A stretch of 64,000 nt of DNA, taken from assembly GCA_903822975.1 (NCBI GenBank), contig CAIJRD010000012.1:496001-560000 (forward strand), given 5' to 3'. The notes below the pieces were generated by a model. It did not search any database. It was not told the origin of the DNA and saw nothing but the letters and a program-made list of their open reading frames with translations. Within the stretch, counting starts at the first letter, position 1. The number at the start of each line of letters is the position of its first letter. This DNA comes from an uncultured Sinobacteraceae bacterium (lineage in GTDB: Bacteria; Pseudomonadota; Gammaproteobacteria; Nevskiales; Nevskiaceae). Positions 1-7,821 of the stretch are shown piece by piece. The position numbers were made by a program, and so were the translations under genes.

Positions 1-324
1 GGCGCGCATCGCTTCGAACAGCTTGTGCGAGACGGTGATGGCGTTGCCGTTGAGGTTGAGCCCCATTGCGGTGACCATCGGCACGCCGACGCCGTCGATG
101 CCCAATGCCGCGGCAATCGGCATCGGCGCGAGCATCTGTGCGCCGGTCAAGACCCCGGTAGATACCTTGTCTCGCACTGCGGCCCAGGCGCGCTCGATGC
201 TGAGCTCGACCTGCAGGCCGTGCGCCGCGAAAAAGCCTTTCTTCAACGCCACCACCAACGGCAGCGCATCGGCCAAAGGCAAAATGCCAAGCCGAATTTT
301 CGATTGTTCGACGTGCTGATTCAC
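1..324 (-). CDS. NasS/NrtA-like nitrate-binding protein, N-terminal part (cut by window edge)
   Basis: The first 108 codons of a leftward gene that runs out of the window. The start is GTG at 324 with a GAGGAAG ribosome site about 5 nt upstream; no in-frame ATG lies upstream. The residues resemble the NrtA/CmpA/NasF solute-binding family: an early KIRLGILPLADALPLVVA strand, a gap, then the family block with GAQMLAPMPIAAALG and LNLNGNAIT. There is no signal peptide or Tat motif, because the fold starts about 10 residues in. A cytoplasmic form of this family is NasS, the nitrate sensor that holds the antiterminator NasT. NasS is therefore preferred over a periplasmic transporter subunit, but the rest of the gene and its neighbour are needed to decide. 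Confidence 0.75.
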   Translation of the reverse strand, partial: MNQHVEQSKIRLGILPLADALPLVVALKKGFFAAHGLQVELSIERAWAAVRDKVSTGVLTGAQMLAPMPIAAALGIDGVGVPMVTAMGLNLNGNAITVSHKLFEAMRA

Positions 325-449
325 AGATTCTTCCTCGCTTTGAAGCCGAGCATGTTGAAGCGGCATGCTGCTGCGTGCCTTGAATACAAGTAAGGATCGC
401 CCGCAGATTTGGTGCCAATGCTGTGCGTGCGGTGCTTCAAGGCGCATTA

Positions 450-670
450 ATTTCGCAATTTACGCGCACTGCTGGTGCAATCGACAGGGCCGGACGCTGC
501 AACAACCGCCAATGCGCTTGCCGCAACGGCGAAGTGACGCGTGGCATGTCGCTTGCGTCTACACGCTTGGGTTCGCCGAATGCGGCGCGCCCGCAGGAGC
601 CGGCAACGACGCCGCATCCGCACGACATCGACGTCCACGCAGCCCGAACGGGGCTGCGTGGATTTTTTTT
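450..670 (+). promoter_or_regulatory. Candidate transcribed leader ending in a terminator (possible NasT/ANTAR target)
   Basis: This divergent region upstream of the NasS-like gene holds small inverted repeats (for example CTTGCCG / CGGCGAAG near 518-535) and ends in a textbook terminator at 635-670, about 60 nt before a small ORF. Known nas operon leaders controlled by NasS-NasT have this layout: hairpins for the ANTAR protein, then a terminator. The pairing with NasT is inference, and the hairpin loops were not folded. Confidence 0.35.
635..670 (+). terminator. Rho-independent terminator or attenuator
   Basis: An 11-bp perfect stem, CCACGCAGCCC / GGGCTGCGTGG, with a 5-nt loop (GAACG), followed by A and eight Ts. 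No convincing plus-strand gene precedes it, so an attenuator of the downstream ORF or the end of a short RNA is more likely than a normal gene end. Confidence 0.8.
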
Positions 671-731
671 GCGTGCCGCGCGCCGGAACGAGCCCCGCCG
701 CGGCATACGTTGAAGAAACCGAGGAAACAGC

Positions 732-935
732 ATGTCGCCAGCCCTGTCGCACAAGCGGTCTGCAAACGAGCAAATGAACATCGCGCCGCACCCGATCGAG
801 AGTCTCGCCATCCTGATGGCCTGCCTGCTGCAGCTCGCATCGGCGTTCCTGTTGTTGAGTGGTCGCAACGTGCCCTGGAGTACACCGACCACGACTGCGA
901 GCGTCTCGCTCAACAGCGCCGCCGCCTCGCATTGA
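732..935 (+). CDS. Small single-TM protein, unknown
   Basis: 67 codons with a good ribosome site (GAGGA about 7 nt before ATG). One hydrophobic helix (around residues 24-44, LAILMACLLQLASAFLLLSG) follows a short polar N-terminus; an alternative start is Met15. The ORF lies between the strong terminator at 635-670 and a weak hairpin with a T run at 970-989, which supports a short transcription unit. No family is recognised. If the leader upstream is a nas leader, this would be the first gene under its control, although nothing resembling nitrate assimilation follows. Confidence 0.45.
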   Translation: MSPALSHKRSANEQMNIAPHPIESLAILMACLLQLASAFLLLSGRNVPWSTPTTTASVSLNSAAASH

Positions 936-969
936 TTGCGCACCAACTCGGCAACGCGCTTGTTTACTG

Positions 970-989
970 GACCTGTTCGAGGTCTTTTT
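970..989 (+). terminator. Weak terminator-like hairpin
   Basis: GACCT-gttcg-AGGTC followed directly by TTTTT, 35 nt after the stop of the small TM ORF. The stem is only 5 bp, so it is weak, but its position fits the end of that unit. Confidence 0.4.
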
Positions 990-1518
990 GAGGAGCGCAC
1001 GGCGTCGGGATGAGCCGCACTAGCGCCGCGTCGGTCGCGCGTCGACGCGGCCGCAGCCTGCGTGCAGCGATGTGCGCGTATGACACCGATCACTTAAGCA
1101 ATCGCGCGTCAAAACGCTGGCAGCACGCCATCGCGCGCGATGTGTTCGAGCGTCCGCCAGATTCGAACAGCAATGGTCCGCACAATCATTGCTGCGCTCG
1201 CCGCGATCTTGAATCGCGATGGATCGCGCATGCTTGGACACGCTTCGTTTAGTCGCGATCCTGCAGCTTGGCGTTGCAATGCAGCGTGCTGTTCAGTGCA
1301 GCAATCATTTCTTCGATGCTGCGATCAATCCTGCACTGACTCGACCTGATCGCCGGCATCACGAAATGAACTGCCAGTCGATGCAAGAAGCTGGTGCAGC
1401 TTGCACCAGGCCCTGCACAAGAAAGTGGCTACAGCTTGGGATGCCTGACGATTGCGACGTGATCAATCAGAGCAAGCGCTGGTTTGCAGCGCGACTCGAA
1501 TCGCAATTGGACGTCTGA
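990..1518. other. Gap without a convincing gene
   Basis: About 530 bp. The open frames here are arginine- and cysteine-rich, with no ribosome sites or family features, as expected from random frames in GC-rich DNA. The stretch lies between the small TM ORF and the end of the CHAD gene and may be decayed sequence. Confidence 0.5.
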
Positions 1519-2508
1519 TCACGACGTGTGAATTCGTGCGTGTGGCCGTCGCGTCTGCAAACGATTTCGCCGAGCGGCCTTCGTGCCGAGCCCCATTGCA
1601 GATGCCGCACGACGCACCGCCAGCAACGCACGCGTACTGCGCGCACGCTCGCGGCGCACATCCGATGCAGCAGGCGGATCGATTTGCAGCGGCTTCGCCT
1701 CATCTCCTTGTAGACGATCGAACAGCCGCTGGGCCTGTGCGGCGTCGTTGCGTTCGCCCAGTACTTCCTGCAATTTCTGCAGCGATTGCAGGAGCCGCCG
1801 CGACGAAGCCAGTGGATTGCGACGGCCGAACAGTTCGATGCGATCGCGCAGTTGCTTGCCGCGGAGGCGCAGCGCATGTAGGCGATCGAGATTGCCGGTA
1901 CTGCAAAGCGCGCGCTGATCCTCGAACGCCTGCCAATCACGCCGCAGGATGTCGTCGGCAAATTGTTCGAACGGGAGTTGTGTTGCAAGAAGGCGCGTCG
2001 ACGGGTCGGGCGAGCCTGTGGCTTCGCGCGCCGCGCAGATCAAACGCTCGATTCGGGTCAGTGTCTTGCGGAAACGCCGCCTGGCGACTGCTCGCACGGC
2101 GCGCGTCGCGGCCGTTTGCCGCTGACGCTCGCAGCGTTCGGCGAGCTTCACCCGATCGGCCGACATCAACGGCAAGGGCGTCGACCACAGCGCACCCTTG
2201 GCAAACACATCCCAGTCGCGCACCGTGCCGAGGCGATGCTGCAGCCGACGCAGTCGGTGTTGGACGACTCGAAGTTCTTGCGGCGGTAGCAGACGATCGA
2301 ATGCCTCTAGCGCACCACGCAGGCGACGGACCGCGACGCGCAGCTTGTGAACCTGCGCAACGCCGGTGTCGTGCAGGAACTGCGCCGCCGCATCGGCAAC
2401 AGCCTCGACGAGCGGCTGCAAGATCGGCTCAATCGCATCGACCGCACATGCGGCAGTCTCGATGCGCGCTGGGTACCGATGCGCGACTTCCGATCGCCGC
2501 TGGCTCAC
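1519..2508 (-). CDS. CHAD domain protein
   Basis: 329 residues, helical and arginine-rich. CHAD domains bind inorganic polyphosphate through conserved histidines and basic residues. The family pattern appears twice: VHKLRVAVRRLRGALEAF near residue 55, and LHALRLRGKQLRDRIELF in the second half, giving the usual two four-helix bundles. The start is GTG at 2508, whose GTGA overlaps the stop of the BON gene, so translation is probably coupled. No catalytic domain (CYTH or other) is fused. Co-transcription with the BON gene under an FNR-type site suggests a role in low-oxygen or stress polyphosphate biology, which is inference. Confidence 0.8.
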   Translation of the reverse strand: MSQRRSEVAHRYPARIETAACAVDAIEPILQPLVEAVADAAAQFLHDTGVAQVHKLRVAVRRLRGALEAFDRLLPPQELRVVQHRLRRLQHRLGTVRDWDVFAKGALWSTPLPLMSADRVKLAERCERQRQTAATRAVRAVARRRFRKTLTRIERLICAAREATGSPDPSTRLLATQLPFEQFADDILRRDWQAFEDQRALCSTGNLDRLHALRLRGKQLRDRIELFGRRNPLASSRRLLQSLQKLQEVLGERNDAAQAQRLFDRLQGDEAKPLQIDPPAASDVRRERARSTRALLAVRRAASAMGLGTKAARRNRLQTRRPHARIHTS

Positions 2509-3161
2509 GCGTCGATTCGGATGCAGTTTTCGACCCGACTGACGCCGGGCACCGACCACGCGGCGCGCTCCGCGGCTGCGCGCACACAAAGATCGCGCAC
2601 GCGCCCTTGCAAACGCACGCGACCCGAACCAATGACCTCTGCGACAACCGGAGTCGCCGGGTATGCACCGACAACGCCCAGCACACTGTTGATTTGCGCC
2701 GCGACCTTGGCCGCATGAACCTGCGGATTCACGCGAATTCGATTGACCACGCAATGCACGCCGCCGAGCTTTGCAAGCTCGGCTTCCGCCTCACGGCTCT
2801 GAAACGCCCAGTCGACGTCGCCAGAAAGCTCGACCACGCCGTGGCGTACGGTGATGGCAATCCCTGTTTGCGACGTGCCGAAGTGCCACTCCAGAACATT
2901 GGCCGCACGCACGGCGATTTCGTCGTCCGCGCGCTTCTTGTCGACTGCCGTGATCACGTCCAGTTCCTGCGCCACGGCGCGCACGCCACGCACGCGCTGC
3001 GCGGCAACCTCAGCGAATTGTCGCTCGATCGAACTTTCAACATGACCGCTGAGCGTGACGACGCCACGACGTACGGCAACGCCAACCTGCGCGCTGCGCT
3101 CGCCCAATTCGCGCTTCAGTTCTTCGAGCACGCCTTGCTGCAGCAGAAAGTCCTGGTCCAT
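2505..3161 (-). CDS. Triple BON-domain protein (OsmY-like)
   Basis: 218 residues made of three BON repeats (about 5-70, 78-143 and 150-217), each with the pattern V-x-V-x-x-G-V-V-x-L-x-G-x-V (GVAVRRGVVTLSGHV; GIAITVRHGVVELSGDV; GSGRVRLQGRV). The start is Met at 3161 with GGAG about 8 nt upstream. No signal peptide is seen, so it may be cytoplasmic, unlike periplasmic OsmY. BON domains are thought to bind lipid surfaces or act in stress tolerance. It overlaps the CHAD gene by 4 nt and is divergent from a channel gene across an FNR-type site at 3214-3227, centred about 60 bp from this start. Confidence 0.85.
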   Translation of the reverse strand: MDQDFLLQQGVLEELKRELGERSAQVGVAVRRGVVTLSGHVESSIERQFAEVAAQRVRGVRAVAQELDVITAVDKKRADDEIAVRAANVLEWHFGTSQTGIAITVRHGVVELSGDVDWAFQSREAEAELAKLGGVHCVVNRIRVNPQVHAAKVAAQINSVLGVVGAYPATPVVAEVIGSGRVRLQGRVRDLCVRAAAERAAWSVPGVSRVENCIRIDA

Positions 3162-3213
3162 CGCGATGCTCCGTTGATGCGCACGACTATCGCGGGGCCA
3201 CCCGGCGTGTGCG

Positions 3214-3227
3214 TTGACCTGCGTCAA
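3214..3227. promoter_or_regulatory. FNR/ANR-type operator between BON and channel genes
   Basis: TTGAC-CTGC-GTCAA, a perfect dyad with the TTGA(T/C)-N4-(A/G)TCAA pattern. Its centre is about 59 bp from the BON start and 67 bp from the channel start, so one site could serve both divergent genes. Confidence 0.65.
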
Positions 3228-3287
3228 TCGATGCACATTTTTGCGGCGCTAGTCTGGCGACACTGCCTCGCCGCCCAAGCTCGACCG

Positions 3288-3755
3288 ATGACGCCGGACC
3301 TATCTGCCGCGATCAGGATTCCGACTTACTGGCTGATGATCGTGATCGCGCTGTCGCTGGTTGGCGCGGCCGTGGTGATGCACTACGAAGCGCTCGAACG
3401 ACTCAACCGGCTGCTACCGCGCTGGCAACTGGCGCCGCGACTGCGCGTGTTGTTTTTGATCTTCGGCATCATCAGTCTGCATACGGCGGAAATCTGGGTG
3501 TTCGGCGTCGGCATCTTCGTCAGCGCACAGTTTCCGCAATTGGGCTCGATTGCGGGTGTCGAACCCTTGCAGTTGCTCGACGCGGTGTACCTGTCGACCA
3601 CCACTTTTACCAGCGTCGGCTACGGTGATCTGGCGCCGCACGGACCTTTACGTCTGGTGCTTGGCAGCGAGGCGCTGACCGGCCTGGTGCTGATCGCCTG
3701 GTCCGCCTCGTTCACCTATCTGGAGATGCAGCGCTTCTGGCGTAACGGCAACTGA
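3288..3755 (+). CDS. Two-TM potassium-channel-like protein (ion channel 2 family)
   Basis: 155 residues. Hydrophobic helices lie at about 13-33, 52-80 and 122-146. The selectivity filter TSVGYGD (108-114) sits before the last helix, as in two-TM K+ channels, after the pore-helix-like stretch LLDAVYLSTTTF. No cytoplasmic RCK/TrkA-N domain is attached. The ATG at 3288 is chosen because upstream codons of the same frame lie in antisense sequence of the BON gene; no strong ribosome site is seen. The role would be K+ flux across the inner membrane. The gene shares an FNR-type site with the BON-CHAD pair. Confidence 0.8.
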   Translation: MTPDLSAAIRIPTYWLMIVIALSLVGAAVVMHYEALERLNRLLPRWQLAPRLRVLFLIFGIISLHTAEIWVFGVGIFVSAQFPQLGSIAGVEPLQLLDAVYLSTTTFTSVGYGDLAPHGPLRLVLGSEALTGLVLIAWSASFTYLEMQRFWRNGN

Positions 3756-3818
3756 TCAGTCGCTACCAACCGACGCATACGAATACGCAGCCGCGCGAAA
3801 TTGCCGCCGGGCTCAGCC

Positions 3819-4460
3819 TCAACGATCGCCGCGACTGCTGCCGCGCAATTGCAGGATCATCTGCACCAGTTGCGCGAGGCCGCGCGCGACCATTTTTTCC
3901 ATCACATGGGCACGATGCAATTCGATCGTGCGTTCGCTCAGGCCGAGATCGATCGCCACCACCTTGTTCGATTCGCCGGCGACCAATCGTTCGGCAATTT
4001 CGCGTTCGCGCGGCGTCAGGCTGTCGTAGCGATGCTGCAGTTCCGTCAGGCCGCGCCGCTGCTGACGCTGTGCGCGGTCGTGTTCCAGCGCTTTCTGCAC
4101 GCGACGAATCAGGTCGTCGTCCTTAAATGGTTTTTGCAGGAAGTCGAACGCACCGGCCTGCATCGCCTCCACCGCCATCGATACATCGCCGTGGCCGGTG
4201 ATGAAAATCAGCGGCAGCGTCCAGCCGCGCCGATTCAATTCGTCCTGCAGCTCGAGGCCGCTCATGCGCGGCATGCGGACATCCAACACCAAACAGCCCG
4301 GATCATCCGGGTGATAGTCCGCCATGAAGGTGCGCGCGTCAGCGAAGCAGCGGCTGGCAATGCCGACCGAGCGCAGCAACAGCGCGATGCTCTCGCGCAC
4401 AGCCTCCTCGTCGTCGACGACGAAGGCGCGCGCGGAATCGAGGGCGTTGGGAGGGCTCAT
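3819..4460 (-). CDS. fixJ: FixJ-type response regulator
   Basis: 213 residues: a receiver domain (about 10-125) with acidic pocket DDEE (16-19), phospho-acceptor Asp60 in LVLDVRMP and Lys110 in LQKPF, then a LuxR-type HTH (about 148-208, LTPREREIAERLVAGESNKVVA). The FxLQKPF and long receiver linker are typical of the FixJ/TtrR/TodT group. ATG at 4460 overlaps the stop of the sensor kinase gene (ATGA), so the pair is translationally coupled. It is the output of the FixL-like oxygen sensor. In rhizobia FixJ activates fixK (an FNR-family gene) and cbb3 genes; the same logic fits this locus, but the target promoters are not shown by the sequence. Confidence 0.9.
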   Translation of the reverse strand: MSPPNALDSARAFVVDDEEAVRESIALLLRSVGIASRCFADARTFMADYHPDDPGCLVLDVRMPRMSGLELQDELNRRGWTLPLIFITGHGDVSMAVEAMQAGAFDFLQKPFKDDDLIRRVQKALEHDRAQRQQRRGLTELQHRYDSLTPREREIAERLVAGESNKVVAIDLGLSERTIELHRAHVMEKMVARGLAQLVQMILQLRGSSRGDR

Positions 4461-6064
4461 TCGGTCGCGGTGGGCAAGCGGAGTACGAATTCTGCACCGC
4501 CGCGTTCGCCCCGGCGATACAACAGTTCGCCGCCATGCGCGCTGACGATGGACTTGCAGATCGACAAGCCGAGGCCCATGCCTTCGGCCTTGGTGGTCAG
4601 GAATGGTTCGAACAGGCGGTCTTCGACTTCCGCGCTGAGACCGGGCCCGGAATCAGACACGCAGATCTCCACCACCGCGCGCGCACGTGCCGACGACGTG
4701 ACGCGTACGAACTCATCGCCGCGACGCTCCTGCATGGCCTCGGCCGCATTGCGGATCAGGTTCAGCACCACCTGCTGAATCTGCACCGCATCGCCGTGCA
4801 CCGGCGGCAGTGCGGGCGACAACTTCAATTGCAGACGCAGGCCGTTGGCGCGCAGATCGAGTTCCATCAAGCGCGAAACGTCTTCGATCAGCGCGTTGCA
4901 GTCGAGCCGCTCGCGCAACTGTTCACGCTTGCGGGTCAGACTGCGCAGGCTCCGGATGACCTGTCCGGCACGATCGGCCTGGCTGCCGATCTTGTCGAGA
5001 ATGGAGACCAGCTCCGCTGCATCGGTCAGGCCATTCTGCAGTAATCGCCGACCGGCATTGGCATAGTTGGCGATTGCGGTGAGCGGCTGATTAACCTCGT
5101 GTGCAATGCCGCTGACCATTTCGCCGAGCATCCCGAGTCGCCCTGCATGCACCAGGCGGTCGCGCAGTTCGTCGGCCTCGCGCGTCGCTGCAAACAAGGC
5201 GCTGCGATCGATCAGCCCGACAATCATCAGCAAGGAGCGCTGCTCGATGTCGCAGACGACGCCGGCGTACAGCAGTGCATACAACACACCGCCGTCCGGC
5301 GTGCGGAATCGGACTTCGCGGCTGAAGCTGTCGTCGACCGCGTTGAGGCTGAGGAAATCCGCGACCAGCGCGGCGCGATCCTCGTCGACCGTCAGGTCGG
5401 TGTAGCGCCGCTGCAGCAAATCGTCGCGCTGATAGCCGAGCAGAACCTGACAGGCGTGATTGGCGTCGAGGATGTGTCCGCGGATGTCGGTGATCGACAT
5501 CGCAGTCGGCGCGTTGTCGAAGATCAAGCGCAGTTCGGCGGTGCTGCGGAGCAGCTCCTGTTCCTGCCGCTTGCGCTCGGAGATGTCGCGCAGAATGCCG
5601 ACAAAGCCCTGCTCGGCGCCGCTGCGGAATTCGCCGACCGACAAGTCGATCGGAAAGGTCGAGCCATCCTTGCGCTGGGCGGTGACTTCGCGGCCGATGC
5701 CGATGATGCGCGGCGTGCCGGTCTGCTGGTAGCGATGGATGTATTGGTCGTGATCCTGCGCGTAGGCCTGCGGCATCAGCAACTTGACGTTCCGGCCCAG
5801 CACTTCGTCCGAACCGTAGCCGAACAGCCGTTCGGCGGCGCGGCTGAACCGCAGGATGCGACCGGCAGAGTCGATCAGAACGATTGGATCGACCGCCGCA
5901 TCGAGCAGCGCGCTGAGCCGGTCTTCGGATGCGAAATTGGTGCGTGCCGACTCGGCCGGCGGTGCCGGCAAGGGGTTTTCGTCTGGCGCCAACGGCGGAA
6001 TAGACATAGGTGCGAAGTGTAGTCGGTACGGCTGCGCCGCAGGATTCGGGTGCATTGGGGTCAT
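4457..6064 (-). CDS. fixL: FixL-type heme-PAS oxygen sensor histidine kinase
   Basis: 535 residues from the first ATG (Met20 at 6007 is an equally plausible start; neither has a clear ribosome site). PAS1 (about 45-160) matches the FixL heme pocket: His105 in AQDHDQYIHRY aligns with the proximal heme histidine, and Arg125 in IIGIGREV with the O2-sensing arginine. The QRKDGSTFP motif follows. PAS2 spans about 175-285, then HisKA with His322 (GIAHEVNQPL) and an HATPase with DSGPGLS and GMGLGLS. There are no membrane segments, as in soluble FixL. An FNR-type site lies 86 bp upstream. In vivo it should autophosphorylate when O2 leaves the heme and pass phosphate to FixJ. Confidence 0.88.
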   Translation of the reverse strand: MTPMHPNPAAQPYRLHFAPMSIPPLAPDENPLPAPPAESARTNFASEDRLSALLDAAVDPIVLIDSAGRILRFSRAAERLFGYGSDEVLGRNVKLLMPQAYAQDHDQYIHRYQQTGTPRIIGIGREVTAQRKDGSTFPIDLSVGEFRSGAEQGFVGILRDISERKRQEQELLRSTAELRLIFDNAPTAMSITDIRGHILDANHACQVLLGYQRDDLLQRRYTDLTVDEDRAALVADFLSLNAVDDSFSREVRFRTPDGGVLYALLYAGVVCDIEQRSLLMIVGLIDRSALFAATREADELRDRLVHAGRLGMLGEMVSGIAHEVNQPLTAIANYANAGRRLLQNGLTDAAELVSILDKIGSQADRAGQVIRSLRSLTRKREQLRERLDCNALIEDVSRLMELDLRANGLRLQLKLSPALPPVHGDAVQIQQVVLNLIRNAAEAMQERRGDEFVRVTSSARARAVVEICVSDSGPGLSAEVEDRLFEPFLTTKAEGMGLGLSICKSIVSAHGGELLYRRGERGGAEFVLRLPTATE

Positions 6065-6083
6065 CAGGGCGCACTAAACCGGA

Positions 6084-6120
6084 ATCACTGAACCGGTATC
6101 ACTGAACCTGTATCACTGGT
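6084..6120. repeat. Short direct repeats upstream of fixL
   Basis: Three near-copies of ATCACTGAACCGGT/ATCACTGAACCTGT/ATCACTGG in a row, just upstream of the fixL start. They may be a decaying minisatellite or operator half-sites; nothing here separates the two. Confidence 0.5.
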
Positions 6121-6143
6121 CCGAATTCACCGATCAATATGCA

Positions 6144-6157
6144 CTGATCTGGATCAA
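6144..6157. promoter_or_regulatory. FNR/ANR-type operator
   Basis: CTGAT-CTGG-ATCAA, one mismatch from the consensus dyad. Its centre lies about 65 bp before the ATG at 6216 and 86 bp before fixL, consistent with an activating site for the small membrane protein and possibly fixL. Confidence 0.65.
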
Positions 6158-6215
6158 GGCCGCACGGTCCGGGTGCGGCTCAACATCGCGCATGAAATCG
6201 CCTGGAGAAATCGCG

Positions 6216-6560
6216 ATGCAGCCACCGCCATCGCGTTCGGCGCGCAACGCCGCGTTCGATCGAACGTCGCGCCCGGTCATGCTGGTTGTCGACCACGCGG
6301 CGCCGCATGGAGGTGCGGTCGGATTCTCAGTCGGCAGCTTGCAGACAGGTCGGGAGCCCGCGGGCTTGCCCGCTGTGGCAACGCTGGCGAGCCAGCGCGA
6401 CGTGCCGACCCCAGCCGCGCAAGTACCGGACTGGATCGGCGTCGCACTGGCCTTGGTCGCGGTGTGCCTGATGTTGACCGCGTTGCTCTCGGTACCGGTG
6501 CGCCGCGCAGGCACTTCACCGTACGGGACAACCAAGCCGACGCCCAAGCGGCGCCCTTGA
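6216..6560 (+). CDS. Small membrane protein with C-terminal TM helix, unknown
   Basis: 114 residues from ATG 6216, preceded by GGAG 8 nt upstream; the in-frame ATG at 6192 has no ribosome site. A long polar N-terminal part is followed by one TM helix (about 73-95, WIGVALALVAVCLMLTALLSV) and a basic proline-rich tail. No family is recognised. It lies convergent to the tandem-UspA gene and 60 bp downstream of an FNR-type site, so it should be a low-oxygen-induced tail-anchored-like protein. Confidence 0.55.
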   Translation: MQPPPSRSARNAAFDRTSRPVMLVVDHAAPHGGAVGFSVGSLQTGREPAGLPAVATLASQRDVPTPAAQVPDWIGVALALVAVCLMLTALLSVPVRRAGTSPYGTTKPTPKRRP

Positions 6561-6581
6561 GCGCCAGCCGGTCGGCGACGC

Positions 6582-7571
6582 TCAGCTCACTTCCGGTACC
6601 CGATCGGCCGGTTGTTCGAGCGCAACGCGACGCCGCATCGCGTCGATATCGACGTGCTGACGTTCCACCACGGCGAAGTCGCGCGGCTTCACGACCAAGA
6701 GGTCGCAGCGCAGCTGCTGTAGCAAGGTCTCCGCAGTGCTGCCGAGCAACAGGCGCTCCCAACCATTGCGGTAGTAGTTGCCAACCACCGCAATGTCGGA
6801 CGACAGCTGCTCGGCGATTTTCGCAATCGCCTCGGCCGGAATGCCGAGCGGCCGATGGCAATGATCGGAGGGAACCTGCAGACGCTCCGAAAACGTGCGG
6901 AACGCTTCGTGATGCTTGCGCACCTGTTCCTCGTATTGCGCGCCGGAATGAAGGCCGCGGCCGGACAACGGGAACCACGGCATCACCGACACCAGATCCA
7001 TCCGCGCGCCGGTCAACTCGCCGAGCCAACGCGTCGATTGCAAGATCTGCGCATTGAGCCCGTCTTCGCGCTCGGGCGACTCGGCCAAGACGTCGATCGC
7101 CGCGAGCAGGCGCTCGGGGTGCGGCGCCGCGTCCGCACCGACCAGCATCAGGTCGCAAGGCAGCAGCCGAATCAACTTCCAGTCCAGCGGCGTGAACAGC
7201 ATGCGACGCAGAATCGATTCGCGACGCACGTCCTTGACGACGCAGTCCGCCGCCACCGCCAGCGCCTTGGTGATGATCGCCTCGTGCATCACGGGCGCCC
7301 ACAAGACCTCGCACTCGATATTGAACTGCGGATGCGCGAGTTCCGCGGCCAGCCGATAGAGCCGCTGCTCCTGTTCACGCAGCAGTTCCAGGCAGGCCAG
7401 TCGGGCGACGTGCGGACGTGGGCGCTCGGCGTCGATCAGGCTGTCGTAGATGAAGCTGCACAGGTGCAAGGTTCCGCCGCTGAGGCGTGCCAATTCCACC
7501 GCGCGTTGCACCGCTGCGCTGTGTCCAACTTCGTCGGTTACCACCGCCAGAATGGCCGATGTTTTGTTCAT
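6582..7571 (-). CDS. Tandem universal stress protein (UspE-like)
   Basis: 329 residues with two UspA domains (about 3-150 and 160-305). The second ends with the nucleotide-loop-like run VVGNYYRNGWERLLLGSTAETLL and then DLLVVKP, close to the family G-x2-G-x9-G-S motif. The start is Met at 7571 with GAGGAA 7 nt upstream. Proteins of this type bind ATP/AMP and support survival under energy starvation; in Pseudomonas several are strongly ANR-dependent under anoxia (family knowledge). An FNR-type site lies 95 bp upstream. Confidence 0.88.
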   Translation of the reverse strand: MNKTSAILAVVTDEVGHSAAVQRAVELARLSGGTLHLCSFIYDSLIDAERPRPHVARLACLELLREQEQRLYRLAAELAHPQFNIECEVLWAPVMHEAIITKALAVAADCVVKDVRRESILRRMLFTPLDWKLIRLLPCDLMLVGADAAPHPERLLAAIDVLAESPEREDGLNAQILQSTRWLGELTGARMDLVSVMPWFPLSGRGLHSGAQYEEQVRKHHEAFRTFSERLQVPSDHCHRPLGIPAEAIAKIAEQLSSDIAVVGNYYRNGWERLLLGSTAETLLQQLRCDLLVVKPRDFAVVERQHVDIDAMRRRVALEQPADRVPEVS

Positions 7572-7659
7572 GTCGATTCCTCGCGACAGAGGTCGGCGCG
7601 AATCGCAGCGACCGGAACTGTCAGAAACTGCAGCGTAGTGCTGCAATGCGCAGTCGCAA

Positions 7660-7673
7660 TTGACCTAAGTCAT
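7660..7673. promoter_or_regulatory. FNR/ANR-type operator upstream of the UspE-like gene
   Basis: TTGAC-CTAA-GTCAT, 95 bp before the Usp start at 7571. It also lies upstream of the YjdF-like gene on the other strand. Confidence 0.6.
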
Positions 7674-7821
7674 GCAAGGCGATCGACCCATGGTCGCGCT
7701 GTTTCCGGTCCGCGACTCGTTTCGAACGCTGCGATCGGAATTGCGTCTGAGCAAGTCCGAGCGCTGCTCGGCGCAGACGGCGTGAGCCTCGCGGAGTTCG
7801 CAGTCGGAGGCGTCGCCGTGG

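Noticed and set aside
1-324. Periplasmic nitrate transporter subunit NrtA
   Set aside because: No signal peptide precedes the fold, so the cytoplasmic sensor NasS is the better fit; not fully excluded because the gene is cut.
365-991. A 208-codon plus-strand frame and overlapping minus-strand frames of up to 218 codons
   Set aside because: They lie across the strong terminator at 635-670, have no ribosome sites, and show Arg/Cys/Ala-rich products without domains.
1452-3287. Upstream part of the long plus-strand frame that ends in the channel gene
   Set aside because: It is antisense to the CHAD and BON genes; only the last 156 codons encode recognisable channel sequence.
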